Shown one piece after another: positions 25,711 through 34,485 of a stretch of DNA of 64,000 nt. Both the position numbers and the translations under genes were made by a program. Every line of letters begins with the position of its first letter. Positions within the stretch are counted from its first letter, which is position 1. The notes under the pieces were generated by a model. The model did no database searches. It saw only the letters and a list, made by a program, of their open reading frames with translations, and was not told the origin of the DNA. Origin of the DNA: an uncultured Dyadobacter sp. GTDB taxonomy: Bacteria > Bacteroidota > Bacteroidia > Cytophagales > Spirosomataceae. Where the stretch lies: contig NZ_CAMLSE010000004.1 of assembly GCF_946482605.1 (NCBI RefSeq), positions 310,001 through 374,000 on the forward strand, given 5' to 3'.

Positions 25711-26943
25711 ATGAGCCGCAAGCAATATTTCTTTATTATCCTGATCCTCGGATCCCTGGCTACGGTCAGTCCTTTTTCCATTGACATGTATTTGCCGGGA
25801 TTTCCCCGGATCGCGTCTGATCTGCAAACCACGATCGATAAAGTACAACTTTCTCTGACGAGCTATCTCGTGGGAATCTGTATCGGTCAGTTGGTATATG
25901 GTCCTTTGCTGGACCGGTTTGGTCGCAAGAAGCCGCTCTATATCGGTCTCATTCTGTATGTGATTGCGTCTTTTGGTTGTGCCCTGACGTCCTCCGTAGA
26001 TGCGTTGATCGCCATGCGTTTTTTCCAGGCGATGGGAGGCTGTGTCGGTTTGGTTGCTTCGCAGGCGCTGGTCAGCGACCTTTTTCCGGCCGACAAACGG
26101 GCCGAGGTTTTCTCTCTGATCACGCTTGTTATTGCGGTCTCGCCCATGATCGCGCCCACTGTGGGTGGCTATGTGACGGCATCTATCGCATGGCACTGGA
26201 TTTTTATTATTCTTGCTGGCATTGTAACCCTGATCATCGCCGCGATCTACTTTTTCCTTCCGACGGGCAGAAGTGCAGATACGTCCGTATCTCTGCGCCC
26301 TGCTGCGGTTCTGGACGGCTATCTGACCGTCGTGATGCAACCTCAGTTTTTGATTTACACGCTTGCAGGCGGACTCGCTACGGCAGCGCCATTCGCTTAT
26401 ATATCAGGTTCTTCGGATGTTTTTATGAATATCTATAAGGTATCCGAACAGCAGTATGGGTGGATTTTCGCTTTTCTTGCAGTAGCCATGATCGGTTCGA
26501 CACAACTGAACCACTTCCTACTCAAAAGATTTACCAGTGAGCAGATCATCCGGTTTACATTGTTTTACCAGAGCATTGTGGGCTTGCTTATGATCGTCGG
26601 CGTTTATAACAACTGGTTTGGACTGTATTCGCTGATTGGCATTATGTTTGTTTTTCTGACCGGACAGGGATTGACCGGGCCTAATGCATCAGCCCTTTCG
26701 CTGGCTCCGTTCCGCAAGCACACCGGGAGCGCGTCGGCACTGATGGGCAGCTGGCGTATGGGCGCAGGGGCGGTTATTTCCGCGATTGTCAGCTTTCTGC
26801 ATAATAATACCGCGATGCCCATGGTAGGCATGATGGCCTTCTGTGCATTCGGAGGATTGCTGATTTTACACGCGGGTAATACCGTCGTTCGTCACCGGGC
26901 CAGTCGTTCCGAAGTAGAGGATGAAGTTTCCGTATTGCTTTGA
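25711..26943 (+). CDS. Bcr/CflA-type MFS drug-efflux transporter
   Basis: A 410-residue protein with about 12 membrane helices. The N-terminal SPFSIDMYLPGFP segment and the loop DRFGRKKPLYIG are typical of the Bcr/CflA subfamily, which exports chloramphenicol, bicyclomycin, sulfonamides or small metabolites by proton antiport. The substrate here is unknown. The C-terminal tail is acidic. It ends 6 bases before the convergent nucleoside hydrolase gene. Confidence 0.9.
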   Translation: MSRKQYFFIILILGSLATVSPFSIDMYLPGFPRIASDLQTTIDKVQLSLTSYLVGICIGQLVYGPLLDRFGRKKPLYIGLILYVIASFGCALTSSVDALIAMRFFQAMGGCVGLVASQALVSDLFPADKRAEVFSLITLVIAVSPMIAPTVGGYVTASIAWHWIFIILAGIVTLIIAAIYFFLPTGRSADTSVSLRPAAVLDGYLTVVMQPQFLIYTLAGGLATAAPFAYISGSSDVFMNIYKVSEQQYGWIFAFLAVAMIGSTQLNHFLLKRFTSEQIIRFTLFYQSIVGLLMIVGVYNNWFGLYSLIGIMFVFLTGQGLTGPNASALSLAPFRKHTGSASALMGSWRMGAGAVISAIVSFLHNNTAMPMVGMMAFCAFGGLLILHAGNTVVRHRASRSEVEDEVSVLL

Positions 26944-26949
26944 AGCCGG

Positions 26950-27891
26950 TCAGGGTAATGCCTTGACCGCATTGAAGAGCATATCCAGGAAGGCTTCCCG
27001 GTCGATGTCGTAGGCGACGATGGTGTTCGGCTCTTTTGGGAGGACATTATAAAAGTCGACCACCGTGGTGCCGCTCGTCAGTTCACCTTTGGTTTCCACA
27101 TCCACATAGCAGGGTTTGGTCTTGAAGATCCCGGGGTTCATCAGCCACGCGATCGCACATGGGTCGTGCAACGCGGCCCCGCCTTCGAGTTCGGGGCGGT
27201 TCTGTCGGTAATAGATCGAGAAGAATTCCATAAAATCGGCTGCTGCCAGGGCTGCCTTGTTGCCCAGAGCGCGGAAAAGGTCAATATCTTTCTGAAAAAC
27301 CAACGCTTTATGGGTCACATCGAGTCCACACATCGTGATTGGAATACCAGCATGGAAAACAATCGCCGCGGCTTCCGGATCAGCATGCACGTTGAACTCT
27401 GCCAATGGCGTCATATTGCCCCTGAAAATGCCGCCGCCCATGAGCGAGATTCGTTCGATTTTACCTTTCAAATGCGGGTACGCGAGTAGGAACGTGGCGA
27501 TATTCGTCAAAGGCCCTGTCGGCACAATGTTAATGGGCGACTCAGCCTCTGAGAGAATTAAAGCGATTCCTTCCACAGCATTCACAGGCTGGGCCTGCAT
27601 GACCGGCACCGGTAACGATGGTCCGTCAAGGCCGGTTTCGCCGTGTACCTCATCCGAGATGAGAAGCTCACGAAAAAGTGGTTTTTCCGCACCACGATAG
27701 ACCGGAATGCCCGTTGCCCCGATGAGTGTAAGTACTTTCAGCGCATTCAGCAGTGTTTTATCCTGTGTTTGGTTACCGGCCGAGATGGTTACGGCCTTGA
27801 TGTCAAATCGCCCGCTTCCATGGGCAAGCATCAGCATCAGGGCGTCGTCGAGTCCCGGATCGCAATCGATAATAACGGGTATTTTATCCAT
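26950..27891 (-). CDS. Inosine-uridine-preferring nucleoside hydrolase
   Basis: The ATG at 27891 is preferred over an upstream in-frame one at 27975, because the protein then starts with the family hallmark: MDKIPVIIDCDPGLDDA, the calcium-binding aspartate cluster. It has 313 residues. A second calcium-site region, GGGIFRGNMTPLAEFNVHADPEA, is seen in the middle. It cleaves ribonucleosides to base and ribose. It lies 8 bases after the ribokinase gene in the same leftward operon, so released ribose can be phosphorylated at once. Confidence 0.92.
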   Translation of the reverse strand: MDKIPVIIDCDPGLDDALMLMLAHGSGRFDIKAVTISAGNQTQDKTLLNALKVLTLIGATGIPVYRGAEKPLFRELLISDEVHGETGLDGPSLPVPVMQAQPVNAVEGIALILSEAESPINIVPTGPLTNIATFLLAYPHLKGKIERISLMGGGIFRGNMTPLAEFNVHADPEAAAIVFHAGIPITMCGLDVTHKALVFQKDIDLFRALGNKAALAAADFMEFFSIYYRQNRPELEGGAALHDPCAIAWLMNPGIFKTKPCYVDVETKGELTSGTTVVDFYNVLPKEPNTIVAYDIDREAFLDMLFNAVKALP

Positions 27892-27899
27892 GATTGAAA

Positions 27900-28796
27900 T
27901 CAGACTAATTCGTGTTGGTATGGCGCTGAACTTTGCGCGCCCATGCGCGTAACGGATAATGCGGCCGCGCGGCACGCATAACGGCAGGCGTCCGGGAGCG
28001 ACACGCCATCAGCCAGTGCTTTTAAGATCGCGCCGTTGAATACATCGCCGGCCGCCGTGGAATCGATCGCTTCGACGACCCGGGCCGGGATAATACCCGT
28101 GAATGTGTCGCCGGCGACGTAAACGCCCTTGCTGCCGAGTGTAATCGCCACGTTTTGAATGCCGAGGCCAAGCAGATGCCGGCCCGCTCGTTCCAGAGAT
28201 TCCAGGCTTTCTACCGCGATGCCTGTAATCAGTTCTGTTTCGGTCTCGTTGGGCGTGATAAGGAAAAGTCCTTGCAGCAGCGCCCTGTCAAGCGGCCTGC
28301 CGGGGGCGGGGTTCAAGATGACGGGAATGCCGAGTTCGGTGCATTTTTCGATGGTACGGCGGACTGTCTCAATGGGTATTTCCAATTGCAAAAGCACCAT
28401 TGCCACACCTTCGAATGCGGTTTCGGAAAGATCTTCGGGTTTAAGGTCCATGTTGGCGCCGGATGCTACGACGATCTGGTTCTGCCCCTGTTCGTTGACG
28501 GTTATCAATGCAACACCGGAGGCCAGATCAGCAGATTCACCTGAAAATTGGATGTCGATCCCTTCTTTTTCGAAACCTTCCCGGGCTTGCTTCCCGAAGA
28601 TATCGTTCCCTGTTTTGGTCACGAAGCGTACTTTGGCGCCGAGACGCGCCGCGGCTACTGCCTGGTTGGCACCCTTTCCACCGGCATTCATCAGGAATGT
28701 GCCGCCCAAAACGGTTTCGCCCGGCTTGGGAAATTGGTCGGTTTTGACCACCATGTCCGTATTGGAACTGCCGATAATGAGGACCGTCTGCGTCAT
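27900..28796 (-). CDS. rbsK: Ribokinase (PfkB family)
   Basis: A 298-residue sugar kinase with the N-terminal GGKGANQAVAAARLGA motif (near residue 39) and the C-terminal PfkB signature STAAGDVFNGA, with the catalytic aspartate. The usual DTTGAGD form is modified to DSTAAGD, as in many ribokinases. It phosphorylates ribose to ribose-5-phosphate. Its start overlaps the stop of the upstream methyltransferase gene by 4 bases. Confidence 0.92.
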   Translation of the reverse strand: MTQTVLIIGSSNTDMVVKTDQFPKPGETVLGGTFLMNAGGKGANQAVAAARLGAKVRFVTKTGNDIFGKQAREGFEKEGIDIQFSGESADLASGVALITVNEQGQNQIVVASGANMDLKPEDLSETAFEGVAMVLLQLEIPIETVRRTIEKCTELGIPVILNPAPGRPLDRALLQGLFLITPNETETELITGIAVESLESLERAGRHLLGLGIQNVAITLGSKGVYVAGDTFTGIIPARVVEAIDSTAAGDVFNGAILKALADGVSLPDACRYACRAAALSVTRMGAQSSAPYQHELV

Positions 28797-29407
28797 TTAC
28801 GTTTCGCAATCGATTTTTTATCCACCAGAATACCCAAACCGAAATGGTGAGGGTAGTTATAAAGCTGCTGCCCTGTGGCTTTGGCAATGTCTTTCACTGC
28901 TCTCCGCACATCCGGGAAACTTTCGGTATCATGGAAAATGGTACAGTCGCTGTGTTGCGCCGCCCACAGTCCGCATTGAAATGTATCCTCGTAATTATGC
29001 ACAATGTCCACGTGAGCCAGATCGTACCGGTTATGATCGTGCAAGATCCAGTCCCGGTAGTCAGATTTGTGCAGTTGAATGTTGGGAAAGCCGATCAGAC
29101 GTTCGCTGGTTTGTTGGAAATGCTCTTCTTTGTTCTCGGTATGGATGTCGCCTTCGAAAGTATCGACACCGGTTACCGATTTGAAATAGTTGGAGAACAC
29201 AACTGCCGAAAAGCCGAATTCTACCCCAAATTCAATGCATTTCTCGCCTTTCAATCCGAATTGTGTAATGATATCGCCGATAATCATTTCAAGTCCTTTC
29301 CAGGCCGACACGACTTCGAGTGTTTTTTCGGGTTTGGAGAGTTGACGAGGTTTGTAAGGGCGGATGTCTTCGATAAAATGATCTCTGATGTAAGTTCTTA
29401 ATCCCAT
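28793..29407 (-). CDS. Class I SAM-dependent methyltransferase of unknown substrate
   Basis: The ATG at 29407 gives 204 residues; an upstream start at 29431 is less likely. The SAM-binding region is IEFGVEFGFSAVVFS followed by VTGVDTFEGD, and a later HVDIVHNYEDT segment resembles the TylF/Methyltransf_24 group. It is the first gene of the ribose salvage operon and overlaps ribokinase by 4 bases, yet no sugar or nucleoside link is obvious. A more distant relative is at 54031. Confidence 0.72.
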   Translation of the reverse strand: MGLRTYIRDHFIEDIRPYKPRQLSKPEKTLEVVSAWKGLEMIIGDIITQFGLKGEKCIEFGVEFGFSAVVFSNYFKSVTGVDTFEGDIHTENKEEHFQQTSERLIGFPNIQLHKSDYRDWILHDHNRYDLAHVDIVHNYEDTFQCGLWAAQHSDCTIFHDTESFPDVRRAVKDIAKATGQQLYNYPHHFGLGILVDKKSIAKRK

Positions 29408-29509
29408 GGCTTTTGATTGTTGTACGCGCAAATTAAGGCGACGGGTGACAGATTCATAGCTTATCGGGAAATTTCATTTATTTTACGACGCTTTCAAAAA
29501 GTTTTGCAG

Positions 29510-31288
29510 ATGAGAAAACTGATCCATTACACCCTTGCTGTGGCCGGCTTGCTGATGCAATCCTGCGGGCAGAAATCCGAAAAAACAAACCAGACAATGC
29601 CACTGATCCAGGAAGTTTTCGAACGTTATTATGAGGAAAGGGCACCGCTATACCCGCTGGAAGCCACGATGAACGGCGATAACCGTTACAATGACCTGAT
29701 GTCCGACGATCTGACCCAGGCTGGTAAATCGAAGGCTGCTGCATTTTACAAAAAATATCAGGACGAGCTGGCCGGATATGACCGCGAAAAGCTTACCGGT
29801 GAGGAGCGGGTGAGCTGGGACCTGCTGCAATGGGAATGCAGTATCAACCTGGAAGGGCTCAAATTCCCGACAGAGCTGATGCCCGTTAACCAGATCTTCT
29901 CGACCCACCTGATGATCGGACAAATGGCGAGCGGCGGAAGCGTCCAGCCGTTCAAAACGGTAAAGGACTATGAAAACTGGCTGAAACGGGCGGATGGTTT
30001 TGTGGTATGGTGCGATACTGCGGTCGTGAATATGCGGAAGGGGATCAAAACTGGCTACGTTCTGCCGACTTCCCTCATTAAAAAGGTGATCCCGCAGCTG
30101 GCGGACATGGACCACGGACCCGTAAAAGATCACCTCTTTTATTCACCTGCCAAAAACTTCCCGAAAGACTTTTCTTCCGAAGATAAAGCGAGGCTTGAAA
30201 AGGAGTATACAGCCATGGTAGAGTCGAAGATCATTCCTGCGTTCCGCAAAATGCACGTTTTTATGGAAAAGGAATATTTGCCGGCCGGGCGCAGCACCAA
30301 CGGTTTTGACGCATTACCCAACGGAAAGGCGCTCTACGATTACTACATTAAGTACTATACAACTACTGAAATGACGGCGGATGAGATCCATCAGCTGGGA
30401 TTGAGCGAGGTTGCGAGAATTTCGGCGGAAATGGAGAAAGTAAAGACGCAGGTGGGATACCAGGGCGACCTCAAATCGTTTTTCAGCGACGTCAGGACCA
30501 ACCCGAAGTTGATGCCTTTCACGAAGCCGGAACAGGTGATCACGCATTTTAACGAGATCCACGAAAGGATGAAGCCGCATCTCAAAAAGCTGTTCGAGCT
30601 CACTCCCAAAACACCGTTCGAAGTGCGGAGGACCGAGGCTTTCCGGGAGGCCTCGGCGTCAGCGGAATACAATCCGGGCCTGCCCGACGGCTCGCGGCCT
30701 GGTGTATTCTACGTGCCTGTGCCCGACGCCAAGGCATACAATGTCGTTTCCGATGAAAGTCTGTTCCTGCACGAAGCGATTCCCGGTCACCATTACCAGA
30801 TCTCCCCGCAGCAGGAGAACAAGGCATTGCCGGAATTCAGGAGGAACCTCTGGTACAGCGCTTACGGTGAAGGATGGGCGCTTTACAGCGAGTCGCTTGG
30901 CAAGGAGCTGGGCTTGTACACAGATCCTTACCAGTATTTTGGAATGCTGAGCGCCGAAATGCACCGGGCGATCCGGTTGGTCGTGGATACGGGGATCCAT
31001 TCCAAAGGATGGACGCGCGAGCAGGCTATTCAGTACTCACTGGACCATGAAGCGGAGTCGGAAGAGAGCATTACGGCCGAAATCGAAAGGTATATGGCCG
31101 GTGCCGGACAGGCGGTGTCCTACAAAATCGGCCAATTGAAGATCAGGGAGTTGAGATCGAAAGCGGAAAAGGAAATGGGTTCCCGATTCGATATTCGGGA
31201 ATTCCACAAGCTGGTGCTGGAATCGGGCTGCGTGACGTTGAAGCTGCTCGAAGAAAAACTCAATGCCTGGGTGGCTTCGAAGAAATAA
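29510..31288 (+). CDS. DUF885 family lipoprotein (putative metallopeptidase/carboxypeptidase)
   Basis: The ATG at 29510 gives a lipoprotein signal (LLMQSC) and 592 residues; the longer frame from 29417 lacks one. The DUF885 hallmark HEAIPGHHYQ is near residue 425, with further conserved AYGEGWALYSE and DHEAESEESITAEIERYM segments. These fit a zinc-peptidase-like active site, but few members have known substrates. It should sit in the periplasm, anchored to a membrane. The last 29 bases overlap the convergent gene. Confidence 0.88.
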   Translation: MRKLIHYTLAVAGLLMQSCGQKSEKTNQTMPLIQEVFERYYEERAPLYPLEATMNGDNRYNDLMSDDLTQAGKSKAAAFYKKYQDELAGYDREKLTGEERVSWDLLQWECSINLEGLKFPTELMPVNQIFSTHLMIGQMASGGSVQPFKTVKDYENWLKRADGFVVWCDTAVVNMRKGIKTGYVLPTSLIKKVIPQLADMDHGPVKDHLFYSPAKNFPKDFSSEDKARLEKEYTAMVESKIIPAFRKMHVFMEKEYLPAGRSTNGFDALPNGKALYDYYIKYYTTTEMTADEIHQLGLSEVARISAEMEKVKTQVGYQGDLKSFFSDVRTNPKLMPFTKPEQVITHFNEIHERMKPHLKKLFELTPKTPFEVRRTEAFREASASAEYNPGLPDGSRPGVFYVPVPDAKAYNVVSDESLFLHEAIPGHHYQISPQQENKALPEFRRNLWYSAYGEGWALYSESLGKELGLYTDPYQYFGMLSAEMHRAIRLVVDTGIHSKGWTREQAIQYSLDHEAESEESITAEIERYMAGAGQAVSYKIGQLKIRELRSKAEKEMGSRFDIREFHKLVLESGCVTLKLLEEKLNAWVASKK

Positions 31289-31916
31289 TTTTCACGTTGC
31301 TCACCCGCGCTGTTTCGATTATATCGGGATTGTGTGAGCAAACGAAAAGTCCTACCAGGATTTTTGGACCGAAACGGGGCATCGCATGAGAACCTACGGG
31401 TTGCAGCGGTGCCCCTTTCGCTGCTGCCAGCATGGTGTAAACATCGCCCTTGCGTGCGATCTGAATCGTTTGAATGTCTTTCTCCTTGCTGAAAATCTCG
31501 TCTTCCGGATCGCGCATGGCATCGCCTTTATTGACCCGCCATTGCAGAACGGTGAGTCCGTCGCCATGGATCACTGCACTCAGATGTGATGCATTGTCGT
31601 CTGCCGACTCCCTCACCATCCATCCGACCTTCCGGTGTGCGTCCGTTCCGGCTCCGACGAATTCAAAGTCGGCTGTAACCGTAAAATCGCCTTCAAGCTC
31701 TTTGAAAAGGTACTGGAATTCGTCTCGCTCAAACCAGATGTTGTAGCCAGCACCTTTCATCGTATATACCTTACTTCGGGTGTCGTAAGAAGATGAACCC
31801 TGCAATTTTGGATTGCCGATGTCCCTGCTTTGCTCAAAAACGCCTATTTGAGCCTGGGCAAAACTTGCCAATGCAATAGTTGCCAGTAGAATAGGTAAAA
31901 TCATTCTTTGTTTCAT
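31260..31916 (-). CDS. Secreted beta-sandwich protein of unknown function (DUF1349-like)
   Basis: A 218-residue protein with a signal peptide (residues 1-22, ending AQAQ). The mature part alternates strands and contains KVGWMVRESADDNASH and a central VLQWRVNKGD segment, like concanavalin-type carbohydrate-binding or DUF1349 domains. Its 3' end overlaps the convergent DUF885 gene by 29 bases. The function is unknown; extracellular sugar or glycoconjugate binding is a guess. Confidence 0.6.
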   Translation of the reverse strand: MKQRMILPILLATIALASFAQAQIGVFEQSRDIGNPKLQGSSSYDTRSKVYTMKGAGYNIWFERDEFQYLFKELEGDFTVTADFEFVGAGTDAHRKVGWMVRESADDNASHLSAVIHGDGLTVLQWRVNKGDAMRDPEDEIFSKEKDIQTIQIARKGDVYTMLAAAKGAPLQPVGSHAMPRFGPKILVGLFVCSHNPDIIETARVSNVKIISSKPPRH

Positions 31917-32056
31917 TGGAGAAATAAAAGGCAGGAACAGTATAGAACAGGATAGTTAACTATGCAGTAATTGGCATTATTACTTCAATAAATGTACATT
32001 TTTTTAGTTATTAATATGTGCTAATTAAAAAATGTGCCAGGTATTCTGAACCCAAA

Positions 32057-34378
32057 ATGATGAATTTCAGGAATTGTTTTTTGCTGCTGGCAGGGGTTGC
32101 GGCCTCTGTAACGGGATTCCAGTCGTGCAATACCAGCCCGGGAAGCCCTGCCGAAGAGAAATTGCCGGAACAGGTCAGTTATAATTTCGATATCAGGCCC
32201 ATTCTCTCGGATAAATGTCTGGCTTGCCATGGTCCCGATGCCAACAAGCGTGAGGCAGGCCTCCGGCTCGACGATCCGCAGAGTGCCTTCAAAGCGTTAC
32301 AGGAAAATCCGAAAGCCCATGCATTGGTTGCGGGTAAGCCCCAGCTCTCGGAGGCTTATCTCCGGATTACCACCGAAGACACTTCGCTGCGGATGCCGCC
32401 GCCCTCATCCAATCTCAAACTTACCCAGCGTGAAGTCGACCTGATCGGTAAATGGATCAAACAGGGCGCGAAATATGAAAAGCACTGGGCGTTTGTAGCA
32501 CCTAAGAAGCCAGCCATTCCGAAGGTGGATCATGAGGACTGGCCGCGCAATGAAATCGACTATTTTGTGCTCGAAAAGCAGGAGCAAAAGGGCTTGGAAC
32601 CTGGTATTGAGGCAGACAAGGAGCGGTTGCTCAAACGCCTCAGCCTCGACCTCAACGGGCTGCCCCCGACCCTGCAGATGATGGACGAGTTTCTTGCCGA
32701 CCAGAGCCCCGAAGCCTACGAGAAAATGGTGGATAAGCTGTTGGCGAACCCCGCATACGGTGAAAAAATGGCGATACACTGGCTTGATCTCGCCCGGTAC
32801 GCGGACTCGCACGGTTACCAGGACGACGGCTACCGAACCCAATGGCCATGGCGCGACTGGGTAATCCACGCGTTCAACAAGAATATGCATTATAATGACT
32901 TCGTGACCTGGCAAATGGCCGGGGACCTGCTGCCCAATTCCACCAAGGAGCAGTTGCTTGCGACGGGCTTCAACAGGAATCACAAAATCACGGAAGAGGG
33001 CGGCGTGATCCCCGAAGAGTACCGCATTATGTATGTGACCGACCGCAATGACCTCTTTGGGAAAGGCTTGCTCGGCGTGACGCTCGAATGCGCACATTGC
33101 CACGACCATAAGTATGATCCGTTCTCGCAGAAGGAGTATTACCAGATGTTCGCATTCTTCAATAATGTGAGTGAAGTGGGCATCGAATCGGTGATCGGGG
33201 GTCCGGAGACCTATGCCAAGAAGCCTTTGATGGAGATCAGTAATGAGGATGTGAAGAAAATCCTGACGTTCGTCAATAAGCCGGACACGAACCGGCTGAT
33301 TGTGTCGGTGATGGGCGACCTGGATAGTTTGAGGAAGACTTATGTCCTAAAAAGAGGCGTGTACGACGCGCCCGGGGACGAGGTGCAGGCAGGGACACCG
33401 AATGCGATCCTTCCTTTTGATAAAAAATACCCGAAAAACAGGCTGGGGCTTTCGCAATGGCTGTTTGATAAGCGTAATCCATTGACATCCAGGGTTTATG
33501 TTAACATTCTGTGGCAAGAGTTCTTTGGCAAAGGTATCGTCAAGACTTCCGGGGATTTCGGTATGCAGGGCGAGCTGCCCTCACATCCGGCACTGCTCGA
33601 CTGGCTGGCGGTCGATTTCATGGAGCATAACTGGGATATCAAACGGCTGGTGAAGCAAATGGTGACGTCGGCGACTTACCGGCAATCGGCTGTGGTGACG
33701 AAGGAGAAACTGGCCGTCGACCCCGATAATATCCTGCTGGCGCGCGGACCGCGCTATCGCATTCATGCCGAATTTATCAAAGACCTGGTATTGGCGAGCA
33801 GCGGCTTGCTGAACAGGACCATTGGTGGGCCGAGCGTAAAACCTTACCAACCGGCCGGGCTTTGGGAAGGGGCAACTTCGGGGCGTGGGCTGCTTTCTGT
33901 TTATAACCAGGATCATGGGGCAAGCTTGTACCGACGAGGAATGTACACACTCATCAAACGCACCGTGCCGCCGCCTACCATGGCGATTTTCGATGCCAGT
34001 AACCGTGACCTCTGCGAAGTGAAGCGGCTCAAAACCAATACACCGCTGCAAGCGTTGGTGATGATGAACGACCCGGCAGTACTGGAAGCGTCGCGGGTAT
34101 TGGCGACGAAGCTTTTGCAGGAAAAGACAAGCACGGACGCCAAGATTACCAAGGCGTTCAGGCAGATCGTGTGCCGGACGCCGAGCGCGAAGGAGCTGGA
34201 AGTGCTGACAGCCTATTACCAGAAAGAATTGAAGGAAATAGATCCGAAAACCGCCGAAAAAATGGTGACGATCGGAGAGTACCCGCTCACCCGCAACGTC
34301 GACAGGAAGGCCGCAGCGTCCCTGATGCGGGTCATTTCGACGATCTACAACCTGGAAGAAACCATTACGAAATCTTGA
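32057..34378 (+). CDS. Cytochrome-c/DUF1549/DUF1553 lipoprotein (Planctomycetes-type PSCyt1-PSD1)
   Basis: The ATG at 32057 is preferred over a GTG at 32018 because it gives a lipoprotein signal ending GFQSC; the product has 773 residues. A heme-c motif CLACH is near residue 54 in the PSCyt1 domain. DUF1549 follows (about 140-345, ending in a second motif CAHCHDHKYD) and then DUF1553 (about 470-740). Such proteins are abundant in Planctomycetes and found in some Bacteroidota, always exported, with electron transfer to or from an unknown oxidation suggested by the heme sites. It is followed by a DUF1501 gene, its usual partner. Confidence 0.88.
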   Translation: MMNFRNCFLLLAGVAASVTGFQSCNTSPGSPAEEKLPEQVSYNFDIRPILSDKCLACHGPDANKREAGLRLDDPQSAFKALQENPKAHALVAGKPQLSEAYLRITTEDTSLRMPPPSSNLKLTQREVDLIGKWIKQGAKYEKHWAFVAPKKPAIPKVDHEDWPRNEIDYFVLEKQEQKGLEPGIEADKERLLKRLSLDLNGLPPTLQMMDEFLADQSPEAYEKMVDKLLANPAYGEKMAIHWLDLARYADSHGYQDDGYRTQWPWRDWVIHAFNKNMHYNDFVTWQMAGDLLPNSTKEQLLATGFNRNHKITEEGGVIPEEYRIMYVTDRNDLFGKGLLGVTLECAHCHDHKYDPFSQKEYYQMFAFFNNVSEVGIESVIGGPETYAKKPLMEISNEDVKKILTFVNKPDTNRLIVSVMGDLDSLRKTYVLKRGVYDAPGDEVQAGTPNAILPFDKKYPKNRLGLSQWLFDKRNPLTSRVYVNILWQEFFGKGIVKTSGDFGMQGELPSHPALLDWLAVDFMEHNWDIKRLVKQMVTSATYRQSAVVTKEKLAVDPDNILLARGPRYRIHAEFIKDLVLASSGLLNRTIGGPSVKPYQPAGLWEGATSGRGLLSVYNQDHGASLYRRGMYTLIKRTVPPPTMAIFDASNRDLCEVKRLKTNTPLQALVMMNDPAVLEASRVLATKLLQEKTSTDAKITKAFRQIVCRTPSAKELEVLTAYYQKELKEIDPKTAEKMVTIGEYPLTRNVDRKAAASLMRVISTIYNLEETITKS

Positions 34379-34387
34379 TGGCTGTCA

Positions 34388-34474
34388 GCTGTCGGCAATC
34401 GGCAGTCAGCTTTTGATGAAGGGCATAACAAACTACAGTATTTAAATAAATGCTGACGGCTGATTGCCGAAAGC
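34388..34474. repeat. Imperfect inverted repeat between the DUF1553 and DUF1501 genes
   Basis: Bases 34388-34410 and the reverse complement of 34452-34474 agree at most of 23 positions (shared cores GGCAATC and GTCAGC). The first arm is preceded by GCTGTCA, a further partial copy. The 41-base spacer is AT-rich. The unit resembles short REP-like intergenic repeats; it could also form an mRNA stem between two cotranscribed genes. Confidence 0.5.
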
Positions 34475-34485
34475 CGAAGTTGGAT

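Noticed and set aside
28159..29184. 341-codon plus-strand frame across the ribokinase and methyltransferase genes
   Set aside because: It spans two good minus-strand genes and their overlap and has low-complexity Ser/Arg/Pro composition.
34450..34485. Upstream ATG for the DUF1501 gene
   Set aside because: It lies inside the inverted repeat and adds residues before a typical export signal; the ATG at 34486 is better.
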